A stretch of 64,000 nucleotides of DNA, taken from Ilex aquifolium (taxonomy: Eukaryota; Streptophyta; Magnoliopsida; Aquifoliales; Aquifoliaceae). The notes beneath the pieces are model-generated. The model was not told where the DNA came from. It saw only the letters and a list, made by a program, of their open reading frames with translations, and did no database searches. Below are positions 35,383 through 46,002 of the stretch, piece by piece (within the stretch, counting starts at the first letter, position 1; every line of letters starts with the position of its first letter). Location: positions 22,795,744 to 22,859,743 of the forward strand of contig OX637393.1 of the NCBI GenBank assembly GCA_951799425.1, given 5' to 3'. A program made the translations under genes and the position numbers.

Positions 35383-37776
35383 TGTGACGCCCCATTTTCA
35401 GGGAGTCCTAGATTAACTGTTGATCATCCCTCAACCCGCGGAAGTACCCGTGAATGTTGCTCAACCCAACACCACGTCGCTAGCATCCCCGTAACCGGGA
35501 TCATAGCCCACAATTGTAAAGTGGATTCAATTATTCATTGGCTCAACCGATATCCAACATACCATGATTTATGTTCCATTATATTCCATTTACATCATTG
35601 GAGGGAAGGAAAACATAGACCGGAAATAAGGCAAGCAGTTTAAAATTTTGAGTTTTCTTGAGAGTGTATCGGTACGCGGTACCGGTACGGTTAAGTACCG
35701 GTACGGGTTGCCCACTGGAAGACGCGTACCGGTACGCAGTACCGGTACGGCAGTGTACCGGTACCCTCTACCCAGTTTTCCCTTTTTCATCCGTTCTTCA
35801 TTTTCAATCCTTTCCAAACCTTCCCCAAATCATCCAATACATGTGTAATAAGATTTCTCATATAAAACATGATTTATACAAGTTCCATTACAATTGATTC
35901 CATATATTTACACGTCAAAATGGAATTTTCTCAAAAACTTTACAAAAATAACCATAAAAGCCACAAGTCGGCTTTCTTCAACCTTGGGGCTCGAAACGGG
36001 AACCGTCCGCCGGAGTAAACCCCGCACCTGAAATGTTTTTCCCACAAAGGGTGAGCCACGCTCAATAGGGTATCTCCTAAAGAGGCTACTCCCCAACCTA
36101 TATGCATATGAAATGTTCACATGCCACAAATCAACAATTCATTACATTCCAATTTAGAATATGCATTCCATGTTGGACTCTACCATGCCATGCCATGAAA
36201 TGAGATGAGACTCACTCACGCACATCATCCCGAGCCCTTCCCGGCTCCTCAACACATGCAAGCGCCAATGTGTATGAATCCGTCATTTATGTTACACATT
36301 AAATGACAATTTATAAAATAAAATCATGTGTCTTTGTTGGGTAACGGATTTTGGAGTCGCACCACTGGTTTCGTACAGCATTACACTTTTTCAGAATTTC
36401 ACCACAGGGGAGTGTATGAACCAAGTAGCCGGGTCTTGCACCCGAGGGAGAATCTAGCCCTACTTGCTATACCCGACACAAGTTTTTCCATGCAACCATG
36501 CGACTCAAGGGGGATCTTCGATCCCACCTTCCCGAGTCCACTATCAACCACCAAGAATGGTGTTTGATCACCTATGCACACACACCCACACCCATGTCTT
36601 ATACCCATGAATGTGACGACTCGGTGCAAGTGCAATATAATGACAATTGCAACAATTGCAACAATGTTCAATATGCTATGGATGACATATGAACATTTTC
36701 AAGCATTCCACATATCCCATGACAAAATTATATCATAAGCATTTAATTCTCATAATTCAATACAATGTCAATATGTCACAAGCATGTATATATATCAACA
36801 TTTTATCTTGAACAACACCCAAGCATGTCATCACATAATCAAATGATAACACACTTCAATTCTAAAGGCATAATGTAAACATATAGCATGCCCACATTGG
36901 ATCAATTTCACATACCCAATTATAGAAATCACATTTAGAAACTTCTAATTACCAATCCATTTAGAATTGATCTTTACACATTTCAATACCCATTTCACCC
37001 AACTTAACAACAATAGGCAAGAGATACATAACCTATCATCCTACCCATTTCACAAAAACATTCTAGGTTTGGAATAAACCTTAGTAGGAGGGAACCCTAC
37101 CTCTTGAAGCGTAGAGAACAACGTTGAGAAGCTCCGAGAACTCCAAACGAAGTGGAACCCTCCCTCTCCCAAAATCCCATTCTTCGAATCACTCCAAAAC
37201 TCGACCTCCTTGGTATGGTTTTGTAGCCCTCGGCGAGGAGAACAACTTTTGTTCTTGGCCCAAGTGGATTTGAGCTCTCAATCTCCGTAGATCGTAGAGA
37301 GAAGGTGGAGAACTCAAGCTCTTTCCCTCTTTTCCTCTCTCGTTGGAATCGGTTGAGCAAATGGGGAGAAAATCTGATTTTCTCCCCTTTAAATACTTGG
37401 CCCACAATGCGCCACACGACCCTTATTTCCCGGGTCCGTTTTAGCCCCGAAACGATTAAATTTCGCTCCGGTTCAAGTTCAAAATATTTTTATTTTAACT
37501 TGCCGTCATTTATTTCCCAAAATTTAAAATTTTATTCAGAATTTCGTTTTTTTTTTATCTCCTGAGGCTCGACCGCCTCGTAAAACGTGAAAAATCCGAC
37601 TAACTCGGAATTCAATGAAATTTGACAGGGTAACTAGATTTCGCGAGACGAATCCAACGGTGATGTCCATTTCGTCATCCGAGCTCTAGAAAAATTCAGG
37701 TTTACAACCTATATCATAATGGTAAATTACCGTTTTGCCCTTTTTCACAAAAGTTCAAATTTACCCGGGTTTTACA
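35383..37776 (-). mobile_element. F: 3' LTR
   Basis: 2,394 bp. The + strand reads TGTGACGCCCC to GGGTTTTACA. The GTACCGGTAC cassette is at 35666-35764. Confidence 0.93.
35666..35764. repeat. GTACCGGTAC cassette in F 3' LTR
   Basis: Copies start at 35666 (one change), 35679, 35695, 35726, 35739 and 35755, with steps of 13 and 16 bp in each triplet. The spacer has CCCACTGGAAGA. Confidence 0.93.
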
Positions 37777-37789
37777 TTTTTCCCCCCTT
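37777..37789 (-). other. F: polypurine tract
   Basis: AAGGGGGGAAAAA on the minus strand, abutting the 3' LTR. Confidence 0.85.
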
Positions 37790-37871
37790 AAAAAGAATTT
37801 CGTCCCCGGAATTCACACCCTCATGCACATACAACCACATGCATATGCAACAGTCATATCATACTAAATGA

Positions 37872-39142
37872 CTATAAGAATGTACCTCCATCCTCAAATA
37901 AGAAAGGATAATTGGCACGTATAGTGTCCTCACGCTCCCATGTTGCCTCCTCTACTCCTCGGTGCTGCCACAACACTTTCACAAGCCTCACGGTCTTGCC
38001 TCGCAAAACCTGATCCCGGCTATCCGTGACACGCACTGGTCCCTCCTCAAAGGTCCCAACCGTATCAACAACAAGCTCGCCCCAATCCACAACATGCGTC
38101 GGATCTGGAGTATACTTCCGGAGCATGGAGACATGGAATACCGTGTGAACGCCCGATAAAGTTGGCGGTAACGCCAATCTATAGGCCACAGTGCCAACTC
38201 TCTCAAGTACCTCGAAGGGCCCAATATACCTTGGCGACAGCTTTCCCCGCTTGCCGAATCTGACCACTCATCTCTTAGGCATCACCGTGAACTCGAAATA
38301 CCCGTACCGCGTTCTGAACGTCGTCTTAGGGATATCTGCCTCCCTAATCCTCAACTGATAGTAACCCGTGCGGAGATCTATCTTGGAGTAGACCCGCGCT
38401 CCCCTCAGCTGATCAAACAGGTCATCAATCCTCGGCAAAGGGTACCTATTCTTGATGGTGACCCGGTTCAACTGCCGATAGTCTATACACAACCGAAGAG
38501 TCTTATCCTTCTTTTTAGCAAACAATACAGGAGCACCCCAAGGTGAAGTGCTTGGTCTAATGAAACCTTTGTCCAATAATTCTTGTAATTGGACCTTGAG
38601 TTCTTGCAACTTTACCAGTGTCATTCTATGCGGAGTCATAGAAATAGGTGATATATCGAGGTGCAACTCAACAGTGAAGTCCACATCCCGATGTGGAGGT
38701 AATCCCGGTAATTCGTTCGAGAAAACATCCTCATATTCGCAGACAACCCGAGGTAGACCCAACTCCTATCTCGCCTCATCTTCCAAGGTAAGGCTCGTAA
38801 GCCAGCCCATCAAATGCCCATGCCATCGAGAGTCATACACGGCTTGGGGCAAAGCATCATGTTTTTCCCCTGAAACTTGAAACAAACATCGTCCGGTGTA
38901 TAGGCAGTGACCCTCTTCCTATCACAATCAATGACGACCCGATGTGCCGCCAACCAGTCCATCCCAATGATGACATTGAACTCCGACATGTCCATGACCC
39001 TAAGGTCCACGGCAAGTAGGATCCCTGAGATCTCTAACTCACAAACCCGACATATCAGATCGAAACATACCCTAGCCCCTAGGGTAGAATTTTCCCTTAA
39101 GGACTCTTCTAGGTTTGCAATATCTAAAATTTTATCATGCAC
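37872..39142 (-). pseudogene. F: protease, partial reverse transcriptase and integrase tail remnants
   Basis: From high to low coordinate: protease-like text at 38810-39142 (MSEFNVIIGMDWLAAHRVV); reverse transcriptase start at 38268-38762 ([33 protein letters not shown]); and the integrase end with chromodomain-like tail at 37872-38267 ([38 protein letters not shown]). The tail is typical of Tekay and resembles G. Other pol parts are absent, so F could not have supplied its own pol in this state. Confidence 0.88.
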
Positions 39143-39289
39143 CTAAATGCGAAAATCACAGTATGTGACACGTTCAAATCAAATAACACGTGTGCCCATG
39201 AATAAGGAATAAGTGATGTACCGTGGGTGACCGACTAATCCATCAGCTCACTCTATGGTACAACGTCAAAGACCGTCTCCTGTGTCCCT

Positions 39290-39294
39290 GGTGT
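39290..39294. repeat. L2: target site duplication, left
   Basis: GGTGT here and at 44976-44980. Confidence 0.9.
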
Positions 39295-39370
39295 TGTAAA
39301 ACCCGAGAAAATTTCAACCTTTGTGAAAAAGGGCAAAACGGTAAATTGCCACTACAGTACAGGTTGTAAA

Positions 39371-42300
39371 TGTGACACCCCAATTTCCGGGGGTCCTTTA
39401 TTAACCGTTGACCATCCGTCAACCCGCGGAAATACTCGTGATAGTCGTATAACCCGACACCACGTCGTTCACATGCTTTTAACTGGATTTACCATCCACA
39501 AGATCAATTATACCTCAAATTATGTCCATTTATGTCATAGGAACCAAAGAAAACCAAGCCCAAAAGCATGGCTAAGCATTTTGAAAATTTCAAATTTTTG
39601 GAAAACCTTCCGGAAGGTTTTGACTAAACCTTCCGGAAGGTTTGCTCACTGGAAAAGTTCTTCCGGAAGGTTTTTCTTAACCTTCCGGAAGGTTTTGCCT
39701 TCTGGAAATAGATTGAAAAAAATGAAACGTGTCGGCCTTCCGGAAGGTGTACTCAAACCTTCCGGAAGGTTTTGCTCACTGGAAAGGTTCTTCCGGAAGG
39801 TTTTTCTTCACCTTCCGGAAGGTTTTGCCTTCTGGAAAATAGATTGAAAATGAGACGTGTCGACCTTCCGGAAGGTGTACTCCGCCTTCCGGAAGGTTTT
39901 ACCTTCTGGACCACAATTCTGCCTTAACCTTCCGGAAGGTGTTAGTGACATTCCGAAAGGTTTTGCCCAGAATTTCTTCCTTCCTTAATTTTTCAATTCG
40001 AATCCGTTTCAATTTGCTTCAAAATCATCCAAAACTTATACAATGAAGTTTCTAACATAAAACATTGTTTGTACAAGTTCTATTACAACCCAATACATAT
40101 ATTTACATGTCAATATCAAATTTCCTTAAAATTTTTACAAACATTCAAAACAAAGCCACATCCGGCTTTCTTCGTCCTTGAAGCCCGTATGAGGGTCTTC
40201 CACCCATGCATATCCCACACCTGAAAATGTTGTCCCACGAAGGGTGAGCCACGCTCAATAGGATATCCTCCTACAGAGGCTACTCCCCAACCTAAATGCA
40301 TATGAAATGCGCACATGCAACGATCAACAAGCATCAACCAATCCAACAAGAATATACACCTCAATGTTAGAAAGCTACCATGCTATACTATGTCATGCCA
40401 TGATATGAGATGGAACTCACTCATGCACCTTGTCCCGAGTCTTCCCCGACTCACACCACACAATGCAAAAGCCAATGTGTATGAACCCGTCTATTGACGG
40501 AAAAACCCTCCCAATGATCGTTTGAGATAAAAGTTATGTCTTTATAAAAAATCAAATCATTGTTTGAGGCTACCCATTGGATGGGTGTTTTTATATAACA
40601 AAATCTTGTGTCTTCTTGGGCAACGGATTTTGGAGTCGCACCACTGGCTCCGTGGGCCATGCCACTTTTCTGGAATTTCACCGCCGGTCAAATGACTAAA
40701 CCAAGTGGTTCCGGGTTTTTCACCCGAGGGAGTGTCTAGCCCTACTTGCTTTACCCGACACAAGTTTTCCTTATGCAATGCAACCGTGCAACTCAGTCGG
40801 ATCTTCGATCCCGACTTTCCCGAGTTCACATACCAACCCCCAAGATTTGGTGGTTGATCCACAACACATGCACACACCCACACTCATGCCTATGACCCAT
40901 GAATGCGATGTCAACTCACCCACACACACTCATGTCTTATAACCATGAATGTGATGTACCCATGAGAATGCAATGTAATGTACCCTTGCATCTTCTCCAC
41001 ATGTTCAATGTGTATGAATGCCATATGAACAACACAACAATAAATCCACATATCCATGGTACTTCATATCATAAGCATATGAACACCATAATTTAACACA
41101 TTGTCAATATATAGCAAGCATGCATATATCAACATTTCATCCAATAACCATTTTCAAACATGTTATCACATAAGCATGCAATTAACATAGCAAACTCATC
41201 AATACAACATTTTCACCAAGGCATTTAATCAACACCTTCGAACCACCCAAGCATGTAATCATATAATATACTCAAATTCATCATAAAGCTCAAGAAATCA
41301 TATTAATTGATTTCTACACAATTATACCAAGATAGAATTCATTCTACCCATAACATAACCTCATATGTCATAATTTCTCAGGAAATTATCAACAACCATT
41401 CCTAATTGTCCATTTCATTTAGGAATTCACTTTACCCAATTTCCCATATCAATTTTCTACACTTCAAGTTTCTTTATGAAATTTACCCCTCAAGTAAATT
41501 TATTTACCCATTTCATACCAACCTTGCTTAGCATATTTGATACTCATTTCCCACACATGAAATGCATTAGTGGTACATTAAACTAGAGAATGTGATTTAA
41601 ATCTTGCTACCCATTCTCAATACCCATTTCACCCAAATAACCACAATAGGCAAGTGATACATATATATATACACCTACCCATTCCATATAACCTTCCTAG
41701 GTTGGAAATAAACCTAAGTAGGAAGAAAACCCTACCTCTTGTAGCGTGTAGAATCGCCGTGGGAAGCTCCTAGAACTCAAAGCAAGCTTGAATCCTTCAC
41801 TTCCAAATTTTCGGCCCTCCAACGTTCGGTGAAAACCGTCGTTTTTGGTACCCACGCGTAGCCCTCGACGCGTAGAGCAACTCTTGTTCTTGGCCCGAAT
41901 CGATTTGAGCGCTAGAACGGAGTAGATCGTAGAGAGAAGGTGGAATTTTCTCTCATTTTCCCTCTCTTCTCTTCTCTCGGCTGAAACCGGCTGAATGGTG
42001 AAGGAGAAGTCTGATTTTTCAGACTTTAGGCCCCTATTTATATTTTTAGGATACTTGGCCCACAATTGGCCACATGTCCTATTTAATTTCGGGTCCGTTT
42101 TAATCCCGAAACGACTAAATTTCGCTCCGGTTCAAGTTCGAATTATTTTTACTTCAACTTGCCTCTAATATTTCCCCAAACTTTAAAATTTTATAAAAAT
42201 TTCGTGCACGGGGTCACCCGAGGCCCGTTTGTCTCGTAAAACGTGAAAAATCCGACTATCTCGGAATTCAACGAAATTTGACGTGGTAACTAGATTTCGC

Positions 42301-42431
42301 GAGACGAATCCAACGGTGGAATCCGTTTCGTCATCCGAGATTTAGAAAAATTCAGTTTTTCAACTAGTACCGAAGTGGCAATTCACTTATTGCCCTTGTT
42401 CGTCAAAGTTTAAATTTTCCGGGGTTTCACA
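39371..42431 (-). mobile_element. solo Tekay-type LTR L1 inside L2
   Basis: 3,061 bp. The + strand reads TGTGACACCCC to GGGTTTCACA, flanked by GTAAA at 39366-39370 and 42432-42436. Orientation is opposite to L2 and the same as F. A minus-strand TATA box is at about 42035-42043. No internal region. Confidence 0.92.
39606..39960. repeat. CCTTCCGGAAGG cassette in L1, six pairs
   Basis: Copies start at 39606 and 39629, 39659 and 39681, 39736 and 39758, 39789 and 39811, 39864 and 39885, and 39928 and 39949 (the last degenerate). The step within pairs is 21-23 bp. Spacers between pairs repeat CACTGGAAA and TTCTGGAAA. Confidence 0.95.
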
Positions 42432-42736
42432 GTAAACCTGAAATTTTCTAGAACTCGGATGATGAAACGAACCTCACCGTTGGATTCGTCTCGCGAAATC
42501 TAGTTACCACGTCAAATTTCGTTGAATTCTGAGATAGTCGAATTTTTCGCGTTTTACGAGACGAACGGGCCCCGTGTGACCCTGTACACGAAATTTTTTA
42601 TAAAATTTCCAAGTTTGGGGAAATATTAGAGACAAGTGAAATAAAAATATTTTAAACTTAAATCGGGACGAAATTTAATCGTTTCGGGGTTAAAACGGAC
42701 ACGGAAAAGAGAGGCCGTGTGGCGCGTTGTGGGCCA

Positions 42737-42757
42737 AGTGTTCCAAGGGTATATAAA
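42737..42757 (+). promoter_or_regulatory. L2 promoter core
   Basis: TATATAAA at 42750-42757, preceded by GTGGGCCAAGTG at about 42729-42740. The block GTGGGCCAAGT just before a TATA-like box is also present in the F and L1 LTRs, so it is conserved between diverged LTRs. TGGGCC resembles the plant site II element. Confidence 0.6.
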
Positions 42758-43043
42758 GGGGGGAAAATCAGATTTTTCCCCCATTCTTCTTGCCGTTCAG
42801 CCGATAGAAAAGAGGAGAGGGAGAGAGCTTGAAATCTTCACTTCTCTCTACGATCTAGAAGGCTACGAAGCTCGGATCCATTCAATCCAAGAATTAAAGT
42901 CGCTCTACTCATCGAGGGCTACGCGGCTATACCAAAAAGCACAAGTTTTACCGAAGGTCAAGGTACGGGATTTTCGGGAAGTGAGGGTTTTTGCTTGAAT
43001 CGGGTCTTGGAACTTCCCTTGGTCGTTCCTCACGCTTCAAGAG

Positions 43044-44073
43044 GTAGGGTTTCTTCCTACTAAGGTTTATTCCAAGCCTATAATGTTTTTATGGAATGGG
43101 TAGGATGATAGCCTATGTGTCTCTTGCCTATTGTTGTGAAATTGGGTGAATTGGGTATTGAAATGGGTAAAGGAAATCCTAGCTTGGATGGATATTTAGA
43201 AGTTACTAAATGTGATTTCTATGAATTGGATATGTGAAATGAACCCAATGTAAATTCATGTGTTATATGAAATTGTGGGCGTGTTATGTGTTTATATATA
43301 TGCCTTGAAATTTTAGTATGTTGATAACATGCTTGGAATTTGTATTATGGGAATTATATGCTTTTGATATGATTTTGCCATGGAATATGAGAAATGTGTT
43401 GAGAATGTTCATATGTCACTCATATCATATCGAACATTGTATTGGTGTTGCAATGGAGCACCACATTTCATATGCACGGGAACATCGCATTTTAGGAGGT
43501 GTGTGTGCATGGTTGTTTGTCTTCACCACACATGGTGGATGACGAGTGAGCTCGGGTAATATGGGTCGATGACCTAGACGAGTCGAATGGTTTATATGTT
43601 GATAGGGTTGGGGTAGCAAGAAGGGCTAGAAAATCCCTCGGGTGAGAAACCCGGTGATTGGATACGCACTCCGTTGGTATAAGAGTCCGTAAAGTGTGTC
43701 GGTGTACGCGGAACCGTTGGTGGAAGTCCATGAATTCCGTGTAGGTTGGGTGACCTTTGGTGTGAGTCCATGAACATCCACCCCTACAAAGACCCTAGAA
43801 TGAAATGTCATTTGATGTGGAACATAAATGACGGATAGATACACACTGGCACTTGCATGTGTAGAGGAGCCGGGAAGGGCTCGGTTGATGTGCATGAGTG
43901 AGTCTCACCTCATTTCATAGCATGGCATTACATGTTTCAACATGGAATATATTCTTGTTGTGGATTGTTGATTGATAGCATGTGACATTTCATATGCATT
44001 TAGGTTGGGGAGTAGCCTCTCTAGGAGATACCCTATTGAGCGTGGCTCACCCTTTATGGGAAAAACATTTCAG
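43044..44073 (+). other. putative intron in the L2 leader
   Basis: Donor-like GAG/GTAGGG at 43044 and acceptor AAAACATTTCAG ending at 44073, 1,030 bp, with GTGGCTCACCC as a possible branch region. Homologous borders occur in F (46645-47721, minus) and L1 (40221-41735, minus). Inference from conservation. Confidence 0.35.
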
Positions 44074-44347
44074 GTGTGGGTTTTGCTCCGGCGGATGGCT
44101 CATTTGGAGAGCATCAAGCATGAAGGGGGCCGGCTTGTGGCCTTAGTTTAAGTTTTGTAAAACCTTTAACAAAATTCCATTTTGATGTATATATATTATG
44201 GAATGAATTGTAATAGAGATTGTATGAGTTGGGTATTATATGGAAAATCTCATTAAACATGTATTGAATGAGTTTGGAGTGTATGGGGTAGCTTTAAGGA
44301 TGGTTTGGAGGGGAAAGAAATCCATTTTATGCTCACAGTTTGAAAAC

Positions 44348-44745
44348 CTACCGGAAGGTGTGTGTCGGCCTTCCGGAAGGTTTTGCTAAAAACCCCAGCT
44401 TGCCTTGTTCACAGCTAATACCTTCCGGAAGGTTTTGCCCACTGGAATGAACCTTCCGGAAGATTTTAGCTACTGGAGTAAAACCTACCGGAAGGACTTG
44501 TCTACTGGAATGGACCTTCCGGAAGGTTTTGCCTTGGGTTTCTTTTTGACTGCCGAATTCTTCCGGAAGGTTTTGTTTTCTGGAATGAACCTTCCGGAAG
44601 GTTTTGGCTACTGGAATGGACCTTCCGGAAGGTTTTTGCTATTGATGTAGACCTTCCGGAAGTTCTTGAAATTGATCCTTTTCATTTAACTGTTCTTTCA
44701 GCGACCTTCCGGTAGGTGTATGTCGACCTTCCGGAAGGTTTTTCC
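44348..44745. repeat. CCTTCCGGAAGG cassette in L2
   Basis: More than ten perfect or one-off copies of CCTTCCGGAAGG. Spacers carry CCACTGGAATGAA, CTACTGGAGTAAA and CTACTGGAATGGA. Confidence 0.93.
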
Positions 44746-44975
44746 AAAAATTTGAAATTTTCAAAATGCTTAGCCATGCTTTTGGGCTTTGTTTTCTTTG
44801 GTTCCTATGACATAAATGGACATAAATGGAGGTATAATTGACCTTGTGGATGGTAAATCCGATTAAAAGCATGTGAATGACGTGGTGTCGGGTTATACGA
44901 CTATCATGAGTATTTCCGCGGGTTGACGGATGGTCAACGGTTAATAAAGGACCCCCGGAAATTTGGGGTGTCACA

Positions 44976-44980
44976 GGTGT
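44976..44980. repeat. L2: target site duplication, right
   Basis: GGTGT, matching 39290-39294. Confidence 0.9.
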
Positions 44981-45567
44981 TGCTGCTTGAGAGTCTTGTT
45001 CCTGGCATTGGCCCACATCCTGGCTCATCCTGCCTGATTGCGGAGTCTCCGCACATGAAGTACTAGTAGCTTGAACAACACCCCATAGTTGGAATTGATT
45101 TCCCTGATCCATAGTGGGACAGAGAGGGACAACGGTTGCTTGTGTGATCCTACCAAAGATTGGGATTGAGGCGTCTCGGAACTCTATGAGCTTTGCCTCA
45201 GGGGACAATTCTTCCTCACATGGCTCAGTTGTCGACAATAGAAACATGTCTTTTGACCCCCTCGATAAGTCCCCTTAAAGCCCTTCCCTCTTTGGGAAGA
45301 CTGACCATGGGCTTGGCCTTGATAGCTTTGGCCTTGCCCTTGTGATACTTGTAGGCTAAATGTCTTCTGCTTTTTCCATGAACGTTGGTGGTCCATGGAA
45401 CTCAAACTCCTTTGGATGGCTTGAGCCCCTTGGCTCATATTGGTGCTTGCCTGCGCTAGGGTAGCAGCCATCGTACCTATAGCCTCTATAAAGGTTTGTT
45501 GGTCAACGGCCGGCGGTGGTTGGTTGTGGTTTCGTCCACCCCGACGTCCCTTTCCTCCAGTTGCCAT
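44981..45567 (-). pseudogene. F: gag remnant
   Basis: Starts MATGGKGRRGGRNHNQPPP and ends with a zinc knuckle CFYCRQLSHVRKNC (CX2CX4HX4C), followed by linker text up to L2. Gag forms the particle and binds RNA. Shorter than a Tekay gag, so only part is left. Confidence 0.8.
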
Positions 45568-45987
45568 CTACACACACGTAAGATAGCAATAGGCTAATAA
45601 CTTAGTATCCCGAGATAGGGACCAAAGTTAAAACGTTCAAATTTTTCTCAGTGTCTCACTAGTAGAGCGTATGCCTCCAATAGTAGACATCTACACCTTG
45701 AACTATCCCGTTTATTCACTTTCTCACTCCCAAGGTTAAGTTCTTTAACCCTAGTGTGTCCATTTTCCATACATATTGTACCATGCATATAATTTACACA
45801 ACACATACCACATAACATGTAGCAATTTAATCACATAATGTGTAATGCACAATAAATGCAATGGTCTAGACCCATGCCCCATCAAGCTTAGGTTTTCGTA
45901 TTACCTAGGGCTCTAAACCTCTTTCTCCCTTGCAATGGAAGACGATAGACTCATTTCCCACAAGACCACATAAGATCTTTAACCCAT

Positions 45988-45999
45988 GCTCTGATACCA
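45988..45999 (-). other. F: primer binding site (initiator Met tRNA)
   Basis: TGGTATCAGAGC on the minus strand, 3 bp from the 5' LTR. Confidence 0.9.
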
Positions 46000-46002
46000 A
46001 GC

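Larger units (their letters stand above)
39295..44975 (+). mobile_element. solo Tekay-type LTR L2, interrupted by L1
   Basis: Starts TGTAAAACCCGAG and ends GGGTGTCACA, with GGTGT duplications on both sides and no internal element region. Without L1 it is about 2.6 kb. It lies in F between gag and protease remnants, in the opposite orientation to F. A TATA box is at 42750-42757 and a CCTTCCGGAAGG cassette at about 44348-44745. A solo LTR of this kind arises by recombination between the two LTRs of a complete element. Confidence 0.9.

Noticed and set aside
37097-37417. ORFs in F and L1 LTR leaders (about 100 residues)
   Set aside because: They lie over promoter and leader sequence, are not kept in frame between the LTRs, and match no family.
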